Below, piece after piece: positions 23,402 to 33,940 of a stretch of 64,000 nucleotides of DNA. Made by a program: the position numbers and the translations under genes. The DNA comes from Prostheceraeus crozeri (lineage: Eukaryota; Platyhelminthes; Polycladida; Euryleptidae): positions 124,001-188,000 of the forward strand of contig CAJQUW010008605.1 of the NCBI GenBank assembly GCA_907163375.1. Direction: 5' to 3'. Under the pieces are notes generated by a model, which ran no database searches, had not been told where the DNA came from, and saw nothing but the letters and a program-made list of their open reading frames with translations. Positions within the stretch are counted from its first letter, which is position 1, and the number at the start of each line of letters is the position of its first letter.

Positions 23402-23625
23402 ACAGACGATTGCCCACCGGCTGCGCTGTCATTCATCTTTGTGTTCTACTCTATCTGTTGAGGGGCTAGCGCGACAGACGATTGCCCACCGGCTGCGCTG
23501 TCACTCATCTTTGTGTTCTACTCTATCTGCTGAGTGGCTAGCAAGACAGACGATTGCCCACCGGCTGCGCTGTCATTCATCTTTGTGTTCTACTCTATCT
23601 GCTGAGTGGCTAGCGAGACAAACAG
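23402..23625 (-). repeat. ~79-bp tandem repeat, three copies
   Basis: Reverse complement of the two-copy array at 15,385-15,545. Units contain GACAGACGATTGCCCACCGG and TCTACTCTATCTG, separated by GGCTAGCG or GGCTAGCA. Confidence 0.9.
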
Positions 23626-24111
23626 GCGTCAGAGTGCACTTATGATTCTTTGTGGACACAGGCGGGGTTTTTTCACCGATAGGTTTTATAATAAACATTT
23701 TGAATGGCAGCGTGTTGACTATTGCAAGCCATGTTAAATGTCATGTTTACATCGTCTGCATTCGTACAGAAAATGCTGTTTCCTACACAGACGTATTCAT
23801 TGTGTGAGTTCGAGGGTCGAGTCGTTGAACTAAGACTTATGCGTTTCTACAGGTCTTTATATCAGCTTTAAACACGCCTGCAATCTATGAAAGTTTTACC
23901 AACATAAAGTTGTTGACATAAAGTTTCTTACACCACAGTTCATGTTTACGACTTTCATTTGAATGTCAGATTTGTATGTTCATCTGTCTATGATGAGTGT
24001 AAACGTTGTCACAGTTCTCCTTTATTTCCCGTAAACTAGTTGTGACACTTTTGTGTTTCACTTCACCTAGCAGGTTGATTTTTATCTCACACATAATGTT
24101 TCCTATCTCAT

Positions 24112-24408
24112 ATGCATTCGACTAACAACGTTACAGGTTGTTATGTCTATACTTGTATGCTGTCGATGCAGAGTGCAAACACGCTGTCTGTCTTTATTTA
24201 CAAAACACACGCATTCAATTTGATAAAGGCAAACAACACATTTAGTAAAGCTGGTACGCTAACGAATGTGACTGCAGAAACATTTTATAAAACTTGTTTC
24301 AACGTTCGCTACGTTTCACAACAACCTGTCGAAGACTTCTTACAAAACTTATTTCAACATTTGCGTTTAAGCAAACATGTGCTTCACTTATTCTACACGA
24401 ACGGCTAA
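24112..24408 (+). CDS. 98-codon ORF in right arm, unknown
   Basis: Mirror copy of the 14,584-14,880 frame, starting MHSTNNVTGCYVY. The few differences (for example NLIKANNTF against SLIKANNTI) are non-synonymous, which does not suggest purifying selection. Listed because it is open in both arms. Confidence 0.2.
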   Translation: MHSTNNVTGCYVYTCMLSMQSANTLSVFIYKTHAFNLIKANNTFSKAGTLTNVTAETFYKTCFNVRYVSQQPVEDFLQNLFQHLRLSKHVLHLFYTNG

Positions 24409-25019
24409 CGCATGTAATATAAAACCCTAAATCCAAGCGTAGAGGAGCCTAGCCTTGGATGATGGACATTACAACCCACACGATTCAATGTCATGGAATC
24501 ACACTCAACGTTTGTAACAACATCTGGTTTTATAAAACATTCAACGCTGACTATAAGACCTTGTGTGAAACAATCTACACAGTGCAGTAAAACTTTCTAG
24601 CGCTGTGGTGAACACTGTTTTCATACAACATTCTAAACTCTCAGTCTTACTGCAGTAGAAAACTGCTTTTAGTAAACCTGATGAAGCTAATCTAAGTCAT
24701 TAAGTTTGAATTTTCTAATAGGGAAACATTTGGCAACTGTCTCCATTAAAACTTTCTAACACTGTGAAAGTAAGTTACAAGACAATCTACACTGTGCAGT
24801 AAAACCTTTTCAACAAAACTTTCTAGTGCTGTGAAAGTAAGTTACAAGACAATCTACACTGTGCAGTAAAACCTTTTCAATGAAACTTTTTACTGCTGTG
24901 ATGAGTTTGGTCAGTCAGAGAACGTCAATGATCAAACTTTATTTTCACAAACGTGCGTTGCGGTAATATTATTTGACTACACTAACACTTGCATTTCATG
25001 ACATGCGTGTTTCATAAAA

Positions 25020-25710
25020 CATCATGATCAAACTTTTCTAACTATACATCAACCTGTGTTACAGTAAAAATATTTGACTATACTAAACTTTGCTTTTACA
25101 AACCATGATACACTTTCTGATTAGACTTACGAATACAACTTCAATGATCAAACTTTCTAACTATACATCAACCTATGCTGCAGTAAAACCTTTGTACAAC
25201 ATGATGAAGTTACTGACTAGACTTACGAATAAACGTCATGATCAAACTTTCTAACTATACATCAACCTGTGTTACAGTAAAAATATTTGACTATACTAAA
25301 CTTTGCTTTTACAAACCATGATACACTTTCTGATGACACTCACGAATAAACGTCATGATCAAACTTTCTAACTATACATCAACCTGTGTTGCAATAAAAC
25401 GTTTGTACAACATGATAAAGTTTCTGACTAGACTTACGAATAAACGTCATGATCAAACTTTCTAACTATACATCAACCTGTGTAGCGGCAAAACTTTTAC
25501 AAAACATGTCACGAATACAACTTCAATGATCAAACTTTCTAACTATACATCAACCTATGCTGCAGTAAAACCTTTGTACAACATGATGAAGTTTCTGACT
25601 AGACTTACGAATAAACGTCACTATCAAACTTTCTAACTATACATCAACCTGTGTTACAGTAAAAATATTTGACTATACTAAACTTTGCTTTTATAAACCA
25701 TGATAAAGTT
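25020..25710 (-). repeat. subterminal tandem repeat array, right arm
   Basis: Mirror of 13,070-13,990, with the phrase ATCAAACTTTCTAACTATAC recurring. Some units differ in number or order from the left arm. Confidence 0.85.
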
Positions 25711-27441
25711 TCTGACGACACTGACAAGAGCTTGTTCACTAGGGAAGAGAGAAATCTGTGATGTGTTGCGTGTGGCGCATGAATGTCCTCCCTTCATTCC
25801 ATTCATCATTTCGTCTCCGTGATAGAGACAAGAAGAACTGATGGTTCATTCTCACATGCTTGGCCAACTGTCGACGAACTGTCGATGCTTGGCCTGGAGA
25901 CAAAGGCTGACGCCTTAGCTGACTTCAGCAATGAAATTTTCTAAGTCGGTTTCTTACAGAAGCCCGGTTTTTCAGATTTCCAATGCTATCATCGGAGCTC
26001 CGGAGTTCACCTACGCCAACCCAGTCGGAAGGAGAACTGATTTCCACAAGCAGAGTTTCCACTTATATAGTGTGTGGCGATCAGCTGATGACGTAATACC
26101 CATCATCCAAACACTAAAAACCCGTCTATCTCCGGTTCTAGTGCTCCGATGGAGCTGGAAATTCGCCATTTCCATGTAGAATTTGACGCTGAATCCGAAT
26201 CTGACCTCTATTTTCCCATCCGATGCTTCGTTTTGGCTCTACAGCCCACAGCCATTGCAAATGATGAAAAATTTTTTCTCTCCGATGACTTCCAAATTTA
26301 CCATGCCGAAGCAGAATTTGACGCTGATTCCAAATCTGTTGTCTGTTTTCCCGTCCGAGGATTGCTTCACCCGCTAGAGCGATTTTCATAAACATTCTAA
26401 CTCTGTCGTTTTTCGCCAAGGTCCAAAATTTTCAATAACGTCTCACCTCTAAACGAAGGCAGATACGAACAAGCCATGTTTTCCACTGAATTTGTCTCAC
26501 TCCCATCTTTCAAACGAGCTATTGCACGACTTTCTACGATCTCTACAACCAAAGTTGGAAGTTTGGCAGGAGGGGGGGACGTCCTCAAAACTTTTTCTCT
26601 CCGATTTCGCTGGAAACATCCTTCCTAACCCAAAATTTCACGTAGAGTCCGAATCTGCACTCCATTTTCCCATCCGAGACCTCCTTCTGCCCAAAACATG
26701 GATTTTCTCATCCCAAAACCTCCAAAACCAGACTTTTTCAACTCTGACGTTTTCCTGCCATTTTCCTCCCTAAACCCAGGAAAATTAGTCCAAACTGAGA
26801 TTTCCACTACATTTTTCTCACTTTTAGCTTTCAAACGAGCTATTGCACGACTTTCTACGATGTCTACAACCAAAGTTGGAAGATCGCTGCCGAGGGGGGG
26901 GGACGTCCTCAAAACTTTTTCTCTCCGATGTCGCTGGAAACATCCTTCCTAACCCAAAATTTCACATAGAGTCGGAATCTGGCCTCCGTTTTCCCATCCA
27001 AGCACTCCTTCTGCCCGAAACATGGACTTTCTCATCCCAAAATCACCAAAACCCGCCTTTTTCCAATTCTACCGTTTTCGGAGATTCTACCCCTTGCTGC
27101 TCCTCCCCCAACCAAAATTTCATGTAAATTCCAAATCTGAACTCCACTTTCACATCCGAACCCTCCTTCCTGACGATTTCCAAACTTTTCTCATCCCAAA
27201 ACCACCAACACCCACCCTTTCCACACTCTATCCCTCCCACATTCCTATCACCTTCCTTCCCAACCCTTGCTGGAAAACTCCTTCCTTCCAGAGGGGGGAG
27301 GGACCTGTTTCCTCCTCACGGACCCATTCCTCCCAACACATCCTTGACCCTCTCCCTCACACTTCCTGACAGAGGGGGGCTGAGTCAGCATGATGACTCA
27401 GCATTTCACATTTTGCGCGTGAATTTGCCACGGGGTTACTA

Positions 27442-29930
27442 CTTTCGCTAGAATTGTAGCCATCTAATTTTCAACATCATTTATGCCGAAAATATAATAT
27501 ATCTTTCTTCCAAAATATTTCCAAAAATTCTGAAATATATTAGAATATTTATCTTAACCCTTTGAGAAAAAATTTCCACTTAGTATAGTTGTTTCATCCA
27601 TAAATACGGCATTTTCCCCATCTCTCCTATATGAACTTTAGTTCGATCATGTGGTGAGCTCACAAAATGAGTTAAAGTTTATTTAATTTCTAGCTGTTGT
27701 TAGGCAATTTTATCGAATTCACTGCATGTCAAATGAAGAGGAAAAATATTTGGAATCAGAAAACATCACTTTTGTGATTCCTCATATTTACGGTGAAAAA
27801 GTTTGAGTGCACCCTCTTAGTAATCCTTTATTCTATGGTCATTACTTTTTAGATCAATAATGTGTATGCTTATGCAAAGTTATTCAGAAGCACAGATTAT
27901 CTCCCAATTATTTCTTCTTCAATACGTTAACAATAAGGAAAATAAATTGAACGTCTTGTTCACTACTCGCATGAGACTTAAAAGTGAATCTTCATTTAGG
28001 TCCTTAATGTTTAATTTAAGTATTTTTTAAAATGCCAGTTTTTGCCATCGCCCACCAACTAAGCATCGCTCCCTTTATCGCCCCGAAAAGTATTTTCGCA
28101 CATCAGAATCATTTCGTCGCACACCTTGAGAATCACTGGTCTAGATATTCCTTTATTGTAGCGCAGATTATTTAGGCAATTGTCATTCACATCTTGACAT
28201 CCAAATCACTTTCTGCTATGTTTTTGACTTAGCTATTTTTCTGGCTGCAATTTTTCAACTGTACAAATCAAGAAAAGCAACTGTACATTTGAATTTAGAG
28301 CTGCACAAATTATGTCCAGTTGCAGGTAAAAAAAGCCCTGAGATATTGGATTAAATTGGTGCTGGTGCTTAGGGAAAACGCCTTTAAAGGACTTCATATA
28401 TTGTAGCTAATTTTCAGGTATGTTCAATGACTTTCCTCAGCCTAGAAAACATTGTCTCGTTTTCTACACTTATCAAAAAAGATCGAAAACGTGGAAATAT
28501 GCCGTTTGATCCATTTTTGCAAAGTAATCATTAAAAGACTTATTTTGTTCAGAAAGTGGGAGAAAAATCCGGATTTACCCAAGTACACTATCCAAAAATG
28601 CAACAAATTAGGAGATTAATACTGTGTTGACTTAAGCAATAAAAATCATATTGTGCATTGTAGATACTTAAATGTAATAATTACAGGTATGTGACAACTA
28701 AATGATAATGTAGAAATGTTTCCAACAGGTGCAAAACAGCGGCAGAATTGCAGAGGGTTAACGCGAGTTACCAATAAGCAGGCGATAACTCCTGTTAACA
28801 GCAATCCTATAAAGGTAGAATTGTTTTATCTTGAAGCGTTAAAGGACTGCATTACAGTGCTACATTCTGAAAATCAAGAGATCGATGGCAATATTGAACT
28901 GTAAGAACAGTAAATCTCTACATTCTTGATAATGTTGTACAAAACAACAACAAGATATTTTGAATCATTTTGAGCGTGACTTGTGTCCTGCATGTCAAAA
29001 ACAATTCAATTTTCAAGAATAAGACTTTAGAAGAAAAGGTTTGATATGTACACTTGCATGTTGACTTGGAGTAAGTCAAACCTTATGAAATAAAGAACAA
29101 TGGTTAAACTTCATGTGTGTTGACAATACTTCCTTTTGAGAACAATGCATGAAGTGTTTGACTAATAACCTATTGACCTACTTACCTCGTCTTTTACACA
29201 TTCTTCTCCGATAGCATGACTTTAATAATGATATCCTAAATTATAAGAAAGTTCCTGCTTTCTGCTTGAAGTTGCTTATTACAAAATGTTCTAATGATTA
29301 TGACAGAACGACTTAGGTTAGAAAACCTGAAATCATTTAAAAAGGTAAACATGTCTCAGATAACTTTGATTATATCCTTTCATGGTCATCATCATAATTT
29401 CAATGACGATTGTTATTCTATTTCACACCTCAATAATGATTTTTTTGAAATTTTTTTATTGAAGCGCTTTATGCGTAAAGACAGGTGTTTTAATCACAGA
29501 ATTAAATATCTTGTTTATCTGCTTCGGTTTGCTGGAAGTGTGATTAATACCAAATTGATGGCACAATTTAGTGGGCAAAAAGGAATTCCTGATGCCTTAC
29601 TGCAGATATCTATGTCACACTTGATCGTGAACAACAGCTTGTCATATTGAATGAAATGAAAAACAGACATCTATCTCGATGTTAAACTGCAGCTGTGCGA
29701 TTGCTTTGTGATGTAGAGAAAGCCATTCATCCTACTATGTTATTTTTACATGATCTAAATGATGATTCACACTATCGTCGGAAACTTGGCAAGGAGAATT
29801 CTATGCCATGCCGAAACATGGACCAATAATCACCTAACAGTCACCAGCGATAGCTCTACACGCATGCCTTGCAAGTTCCATCAAATCGATAATTAGACAA
29901 TAGAGAGTGAATTATGTTTACTGCAACGGA
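27442..29930 (+). repeat. unit U, copy B, right half
   Basis: Continues U from the 17 kb insertion site and matches copy A 971-5,128 with the Tc1-1 insertion absent. It ends in GCAACGGA at 29,930, where the motif block starts. At 29,294-29,650 a 118-codon frame is open where copy A has the Tc1 insertion (YLVYLLRFAGSVINTKLMAQ); beyond its stop, protein-like sequence continues in other frames. Confidence 0.85.
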
Positions 29931-30215
29931 GATTTTCAATGACGCAAGTCGGACAATTTGACTCAGAAAACCATGTTTACCAACTGAATTCGCCACTTCA
30001 GATACGTGACGTGATGCAAGTCGGTCTTTGTGACGCAAATGGTATATTAGACGCAAGAAGTATATTTGACTCAAGCTGAAGTAAATGAAAATTGAAGTCA
30101 AACTTTTTGACGCACTTCGTATATTTGACTCAAAATCATGAAGTAAATTCTGAAAACTTCCTGGCCGCGTCCGGACAATTTGACGCATTTGGTATATTTG
30201 ACTCAAAAACGATCG
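29931..30215 (-). repeat. subterminal motif block, copy 2 (inverted)
   Basis: Inverted homologue of 43,104-43,416. It carries four TTTGACTCA and about four TGACGCA words, starting AATGACGCAAGTCGGACAAT and ending TATATTTGACTCAAAAACGA. It forms the left boundary of the 13.5 kb segment. Confidence 0.75.
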
Positions 30216-31363
30216 ATAATGCAATGCAGTATATTAATGTCTAAATATACGGTCAGAAGTCCTCTCAACAATTTTATGTATCGAATAAAGCGCTTATCTC
30301 AAGAACAAGTTAACATGGAATCAAATAGGCCTACATTAAATGATGCCCAAGATTAACAATCTTATTTCAGACAGCGGTTCATGGTAAATTTTACACAACA
30401 GAAATAAGGCGATCATGCTTTCTTCTAATTCAATGTTATCCGCTGTTAGAATTATTTGTCAGGACAATTTGCTCAAAGTTTCAATGATCATCACATTATA
30501 ACTGAGCTAATCGTACGAGGGATCGTTATTCAAGGGATCGTGAAGTAGACATGTCATTCCTTGAAAATGCATGAAACTGAGAGAATTGTTTAGGTCTAAT
30601 TTTTGGAATGTGAATTTAGCAAAGATGTGGATGGGAGCACTGTATGGAAGCTACAATATCCGAAAGCAATAGGCCTATTGCCAATAAAAACTTTGTAAAG
30701 GGATAAAACAGCAGAGCATTTATAAGCCTCACACCAAGTGAGCAAAAATTAGAGGAAAAACTTGGCTACAAATAATAAATATGAATAGGACAAAGAACAA
30801 GAATAGAAGGACATCAGCAGATGTCACTTTCCTTCAGGTAGTTTTCAATGATTTTTGTTATTTTCTTGATATTGTTATTTATGAATTGAAGCCAAAAGTA
30901 GGTTACCAAAATTCACTCAAGGCATTCGATAGGGCCCTGAGGTTCTTGAAGATATTTTTATAATGCTGGGATTGGAAAATGAGAGAATCTAAAAAAACGA
31001 AATCGCAGTGGGCAGCAATGGTAAATACACATGCAGATATACGATAATTAGACTTCTGAAATATCTTTCACATGCATATGCAGATATCATCATTACGAGA
31101 AAACATTGCTGTCTACTTTCGTCTACATTGTGTTTAGGTTCGTATATCATCCTTAGTTAAAATACTGAACCACTATATGCCGGTTTGGCATATTGCAGTT
31201 CAGAATGAAGAACGTAGATATATGAAAAACATTTTAAGCATTCCATTTAAGTCCAAATTTGAATTAGAATTCTATGATGTTGAACAGCAATATGTTTCGT
31301 GGGTATATTGCGGTTCAATAGTAGCATATTGCAGTTCAGTTACATAGAAAACCGAAACACAAT

Positions 31364-31469
31364 GATATTACAGTTTAGACATCGGAACCGCAATAAGCTA
31401 TGGCTTCGGGCATGACGGCCCTCAGCCTCATAGCATATTGCGGTTCAGCTGTCTAAACTGCAATATTAC
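31364..31469. repeat. imperfect ~40-bp-arm inverted repeat
   Basis: The left arm from GATATTACAGTTTAGACA pairs with the right arm TGTCTAAACTGCAATATTAC, and continues through GGAACCGCAATA against TATTGCGGTTC. Extra copies of GCATATTGCAGTTCAG lie just upstream (31,187-31,340). A small hairpin MITE or hairpin RNA is possible. Confidence 0.7.
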
Positions 31470-32115
31470 ATTGTACCATAGCTAAGTTACACACAATGAT
31501 GATGCTGAAGCGCTACAGCATCATCATTGTCGCCTTCTTTAAATCGCACCCCTCCGAGGAAGCGGATCAGATCAGCATCTTATAGTTCCGCCGGTTATCA
31601 ACGGATCTTCACGGTTGAATGGAAGCACACCATCATTTCTGCGTCAGAAGCCGTTTGGATATCCAGTCTATCTCCGCGGATAACAAATTTTTATCCGAAG
31701 GAGATCCGCATTTTTGACGAATATCCGTGCTATCGGCTGTGAATTCTGGTTATCCGCTTGGCATCCCTTAACTAACAATGGATATGTAACAGTGATTTTA
31801 AGTGTTTGGCCATTCCTGGAGCAATGGTGTGTTTTTGTAAAATGAATTGCATAATCGCTTTAACCAGGAAAATAAAAACCACTAGGGTTGTCCGACGTTT
31901 CGAATATCTTTTACGAGGACGAATTACACAATGGCTAACATTGCCTTATATATCGAACTTAGAGCAGGTCAAAATTTGAAAAAAGTACAAATTATACAGA
32001 AGTGTGAAGATTATAGTGAAAATGCATAGAAGTCAAAATTATGTTGGGAAATCATGGATAGGAAAAATGTTCAGACAATATATCTGATGCTGGCTACATC
32101 ATGCAATGAAAATAG

Positions 32116-32211
32116 AAATCTTATGGGAATTTTGATACCAGTAGGGATAAATGCAATAAATGTACATTTATTGCATTTATCCCTACTGGCATCAAAATTC
32201 CCATAAGATTT
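32116..32211. repeat. 96-bp near-perfect palindrome, no spacer
   Basis: 48-bp arms centred on TGTACA (32,161-32,166), from AAATCTTATGGGAATTTTGA to its complement, with a single mismatch (ATACCA against TGGCAT). Confidence 0.95.
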
Positions 32212-33663
32212 ATGCAACAGTCGCGACTTAAATGTCAGTTTGCTATCCCTACGCTGTCATCTAGTACCTACTTTCGATCTTTGTTGGTTATACATTCGAT
32301 GCGTGAAGCTATCCGCCAATGATGAACAATCCAAAAACCAACTAATCCTCAGATCGGACAGACAATTGTAATTTGTACAATCCGGGGATCCACTGGCTTC
32401 TGGCACAATTTTTGGCTGAAAACCGAATAACGATTCTCATCTTACCTACTTATACGTACACACAACTAAAAACATTCATGCAATTCATGCAATAACAGAA
32501 AAACAGAGATGCCGACAAGCCTCAAGCAACGTAATTTTTAATCCAGTGGATACAGCAACGCATCCATAACGATTCAAAACTACCGAATTTGAGGTATACA
32601 TGAAAAATTACTGAAAATATTTGTATTTTTCAACATTAGGAGGCTTGCCACATCTGAATGTGGCTAGCCTCACAGACAGGTTTGCATGCATAGAAAATGA
32701 CCTGAAGAAACTGCATATAAAAAAATTATGGCTCTAGACAGTATTTTTAACTGTCGGAAACATAGAAAAATTGCTTCCAAAAACTGCAATCTTCGTTCTA
32801 TTGCATTAAAATGTGCTTTTTCTTTGATCGTGTCTGACAAGATAAGGAACCGGATAGAACTCGGCAGACGCGCAGCTTCGTGGTAGGCTTCTGTGAAAGT
32901 CTCATTTTCGGCATCGTTCCCTGCAGAATCTCGTTCTGGCTTTTTGACTATTTCTGTGCAACTAGTGATCTTTGAACTCGTGCTATCAGGCCATAGAAAT
33001 GGACTTGGTCTATTTGTGTATTCGACCGCCCCTCGAAAGGAAGTAACACTGAAATCGATGACATATCACCGGGCCATAATAGATTGGCAAAAAGAATGTT
33101 TAGGCCCACATAATAGTGTCCAGTGGGTGAAATGTTTCCGAGTTTTATTCAAGTAGGCTAAACCTTCTTCAGATAATTCTCGTGGGGCTTGCACTTCTCC
33201 TCTTCTATAATAAGATTGTCAATTCGAAGATGAAGCAAAACAAGATATCCTTACGACGTTATGTTTCTGGCAACTTCTGCAAAAGATTTTGACCAATTAT
33301 TGCAAGGATAGAATTCTTTTACCCACTGCGTAAATAACTATGTTTCTCTCTCCTGACGCTCGATCTATACTGACTTTTTGTTGATTGTTAGCTCTTTTGC
33401 CCCTTAAGAAGCGTGAATACGCGAAACGTCGGTCCTGTAACCCTACATAGTTTTTATTACAATTTTATAGCCAATACATTTTTTAAGAAGACACCTCAAC
33501 GTACTTTTGGTTCATCATGAAGAATCGTCTGTTTGCTACAATCGTATTCATAATATACTGTGAATTCCAAAAACAATAATTGGTGTTATAGTATATATAT
33601 AGTAGTTTTATTTAGTATATCTATTAGCATATTATATATTAGTAGTTATAGATACTAGTTTAT

Positions 33664-33664
33664 T

Positions 33665-33695
<31 letters not shown>

Positions 33696-33940
33696 GGGTA
33701 TTTCTTTCTCCCTTCGGAGGAACCCCTCTCTCTTCAGCGTCCACAAAACTTTGTCTTTAGCCATGCGCCTCCATGTGCGTCTGATGTTGCGTTCCAAATC
33801 GTCGCGCCATCTTGATTTTGGTCGTCCACGTGATCTTTTGTAGTTGCGCGGAGTCCATTCTGTAACCCGTGTTGTCCATCGGTTGTCATTTGGTCGCGCC
33901 ACATGTCCTGCCCATCGGCAACAACCTCTATGAAAGTAGT
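33664..33940 (-). mobile_element. 5'-truncated RTE-like LINE, 3' end
   Basis: The complement encodes CRWAGHVARPNDNRWTTRV, then TEWTPRN, RSRGRPKSRWRDDLE and a final Trp-rich segment. This is the characteristic extreme C-terminus of RTE-type endonuclease-reverse transcriptase proteins (family knowledge). The frame ends at 33,693, and right after it on the element strand is a GAT trinucleotide tail (ATC repeats at 33,664-33,695 on plus). A microsatellite tail and severe 5' truncation are typical of dead-on-arrival LINE copies. Confidence 0.8.

Larger units (their letters stand above)
10448..27441. mobile_element. ~17 kb foldback-like element with long inverted arms
   Basis: Outer ends are TAGTAACCCCGTGGCAAATT at 10,448 and its reverse complement ending at 27,441. 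Flanks are CTTCGCTAG (10,439-10,447) and CTTTCGCTAG (27,442-27,451), an 8-10 bp target duplication. Copy A at about 970-990 shows the empty site. Arms are ~5.2 kb and ~4.15 kb and near-identical; the loop is ~7.6 kb. Target duplication size and arm length resemble Mutator-like, P/Galileo-like or hAT-derived foldback elements, but no transposase is recognised and the superfamily is open. The loop encodes at least one spliced-looking gene. Confidence 0.85.
23296..27441 (-). repeat. right inverted arm of the 17 kb element
   Basis: Reverse complement of the left arm, lacking about 860 bp of it and with one more copy of the ~79-bp repeat. Ends CACGGGGTTACTA at 27,441, followed by CTTTCGCTAG and U sequence. 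The high similarity of the arms points to recent origin or ongoing conversion between them. Confidence 0.9.
30216..33663. other. AT-rich DNA, no recognised gene
   Basis: Contains a hairpin at 31,364-31,469, a 96-bp palindrome at 32,116-32,211 and a block at 31,530-31,770 with repeated ATCCGC and GATAAC words. The minus-strand motif GAAACGTCGG with ACCCTA downstream lies at about 31,880-31,910. No convincing coding frame was seen. Confidence 0.4.

Noticed and set aside
10448-27441. Maverick/Polinton or other virus-like giant element
   Set aside because: Size fits, but no polymerase B, integrase, ATPase or capsid-type motifs were seen and the target duplication is 8-10 bp rather than 6 bp.
32893-33156. 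87-codon plus-strand frame
   Set aside because: No recognisable domain, no splice or promoter context, and repeat-rich surroundings.
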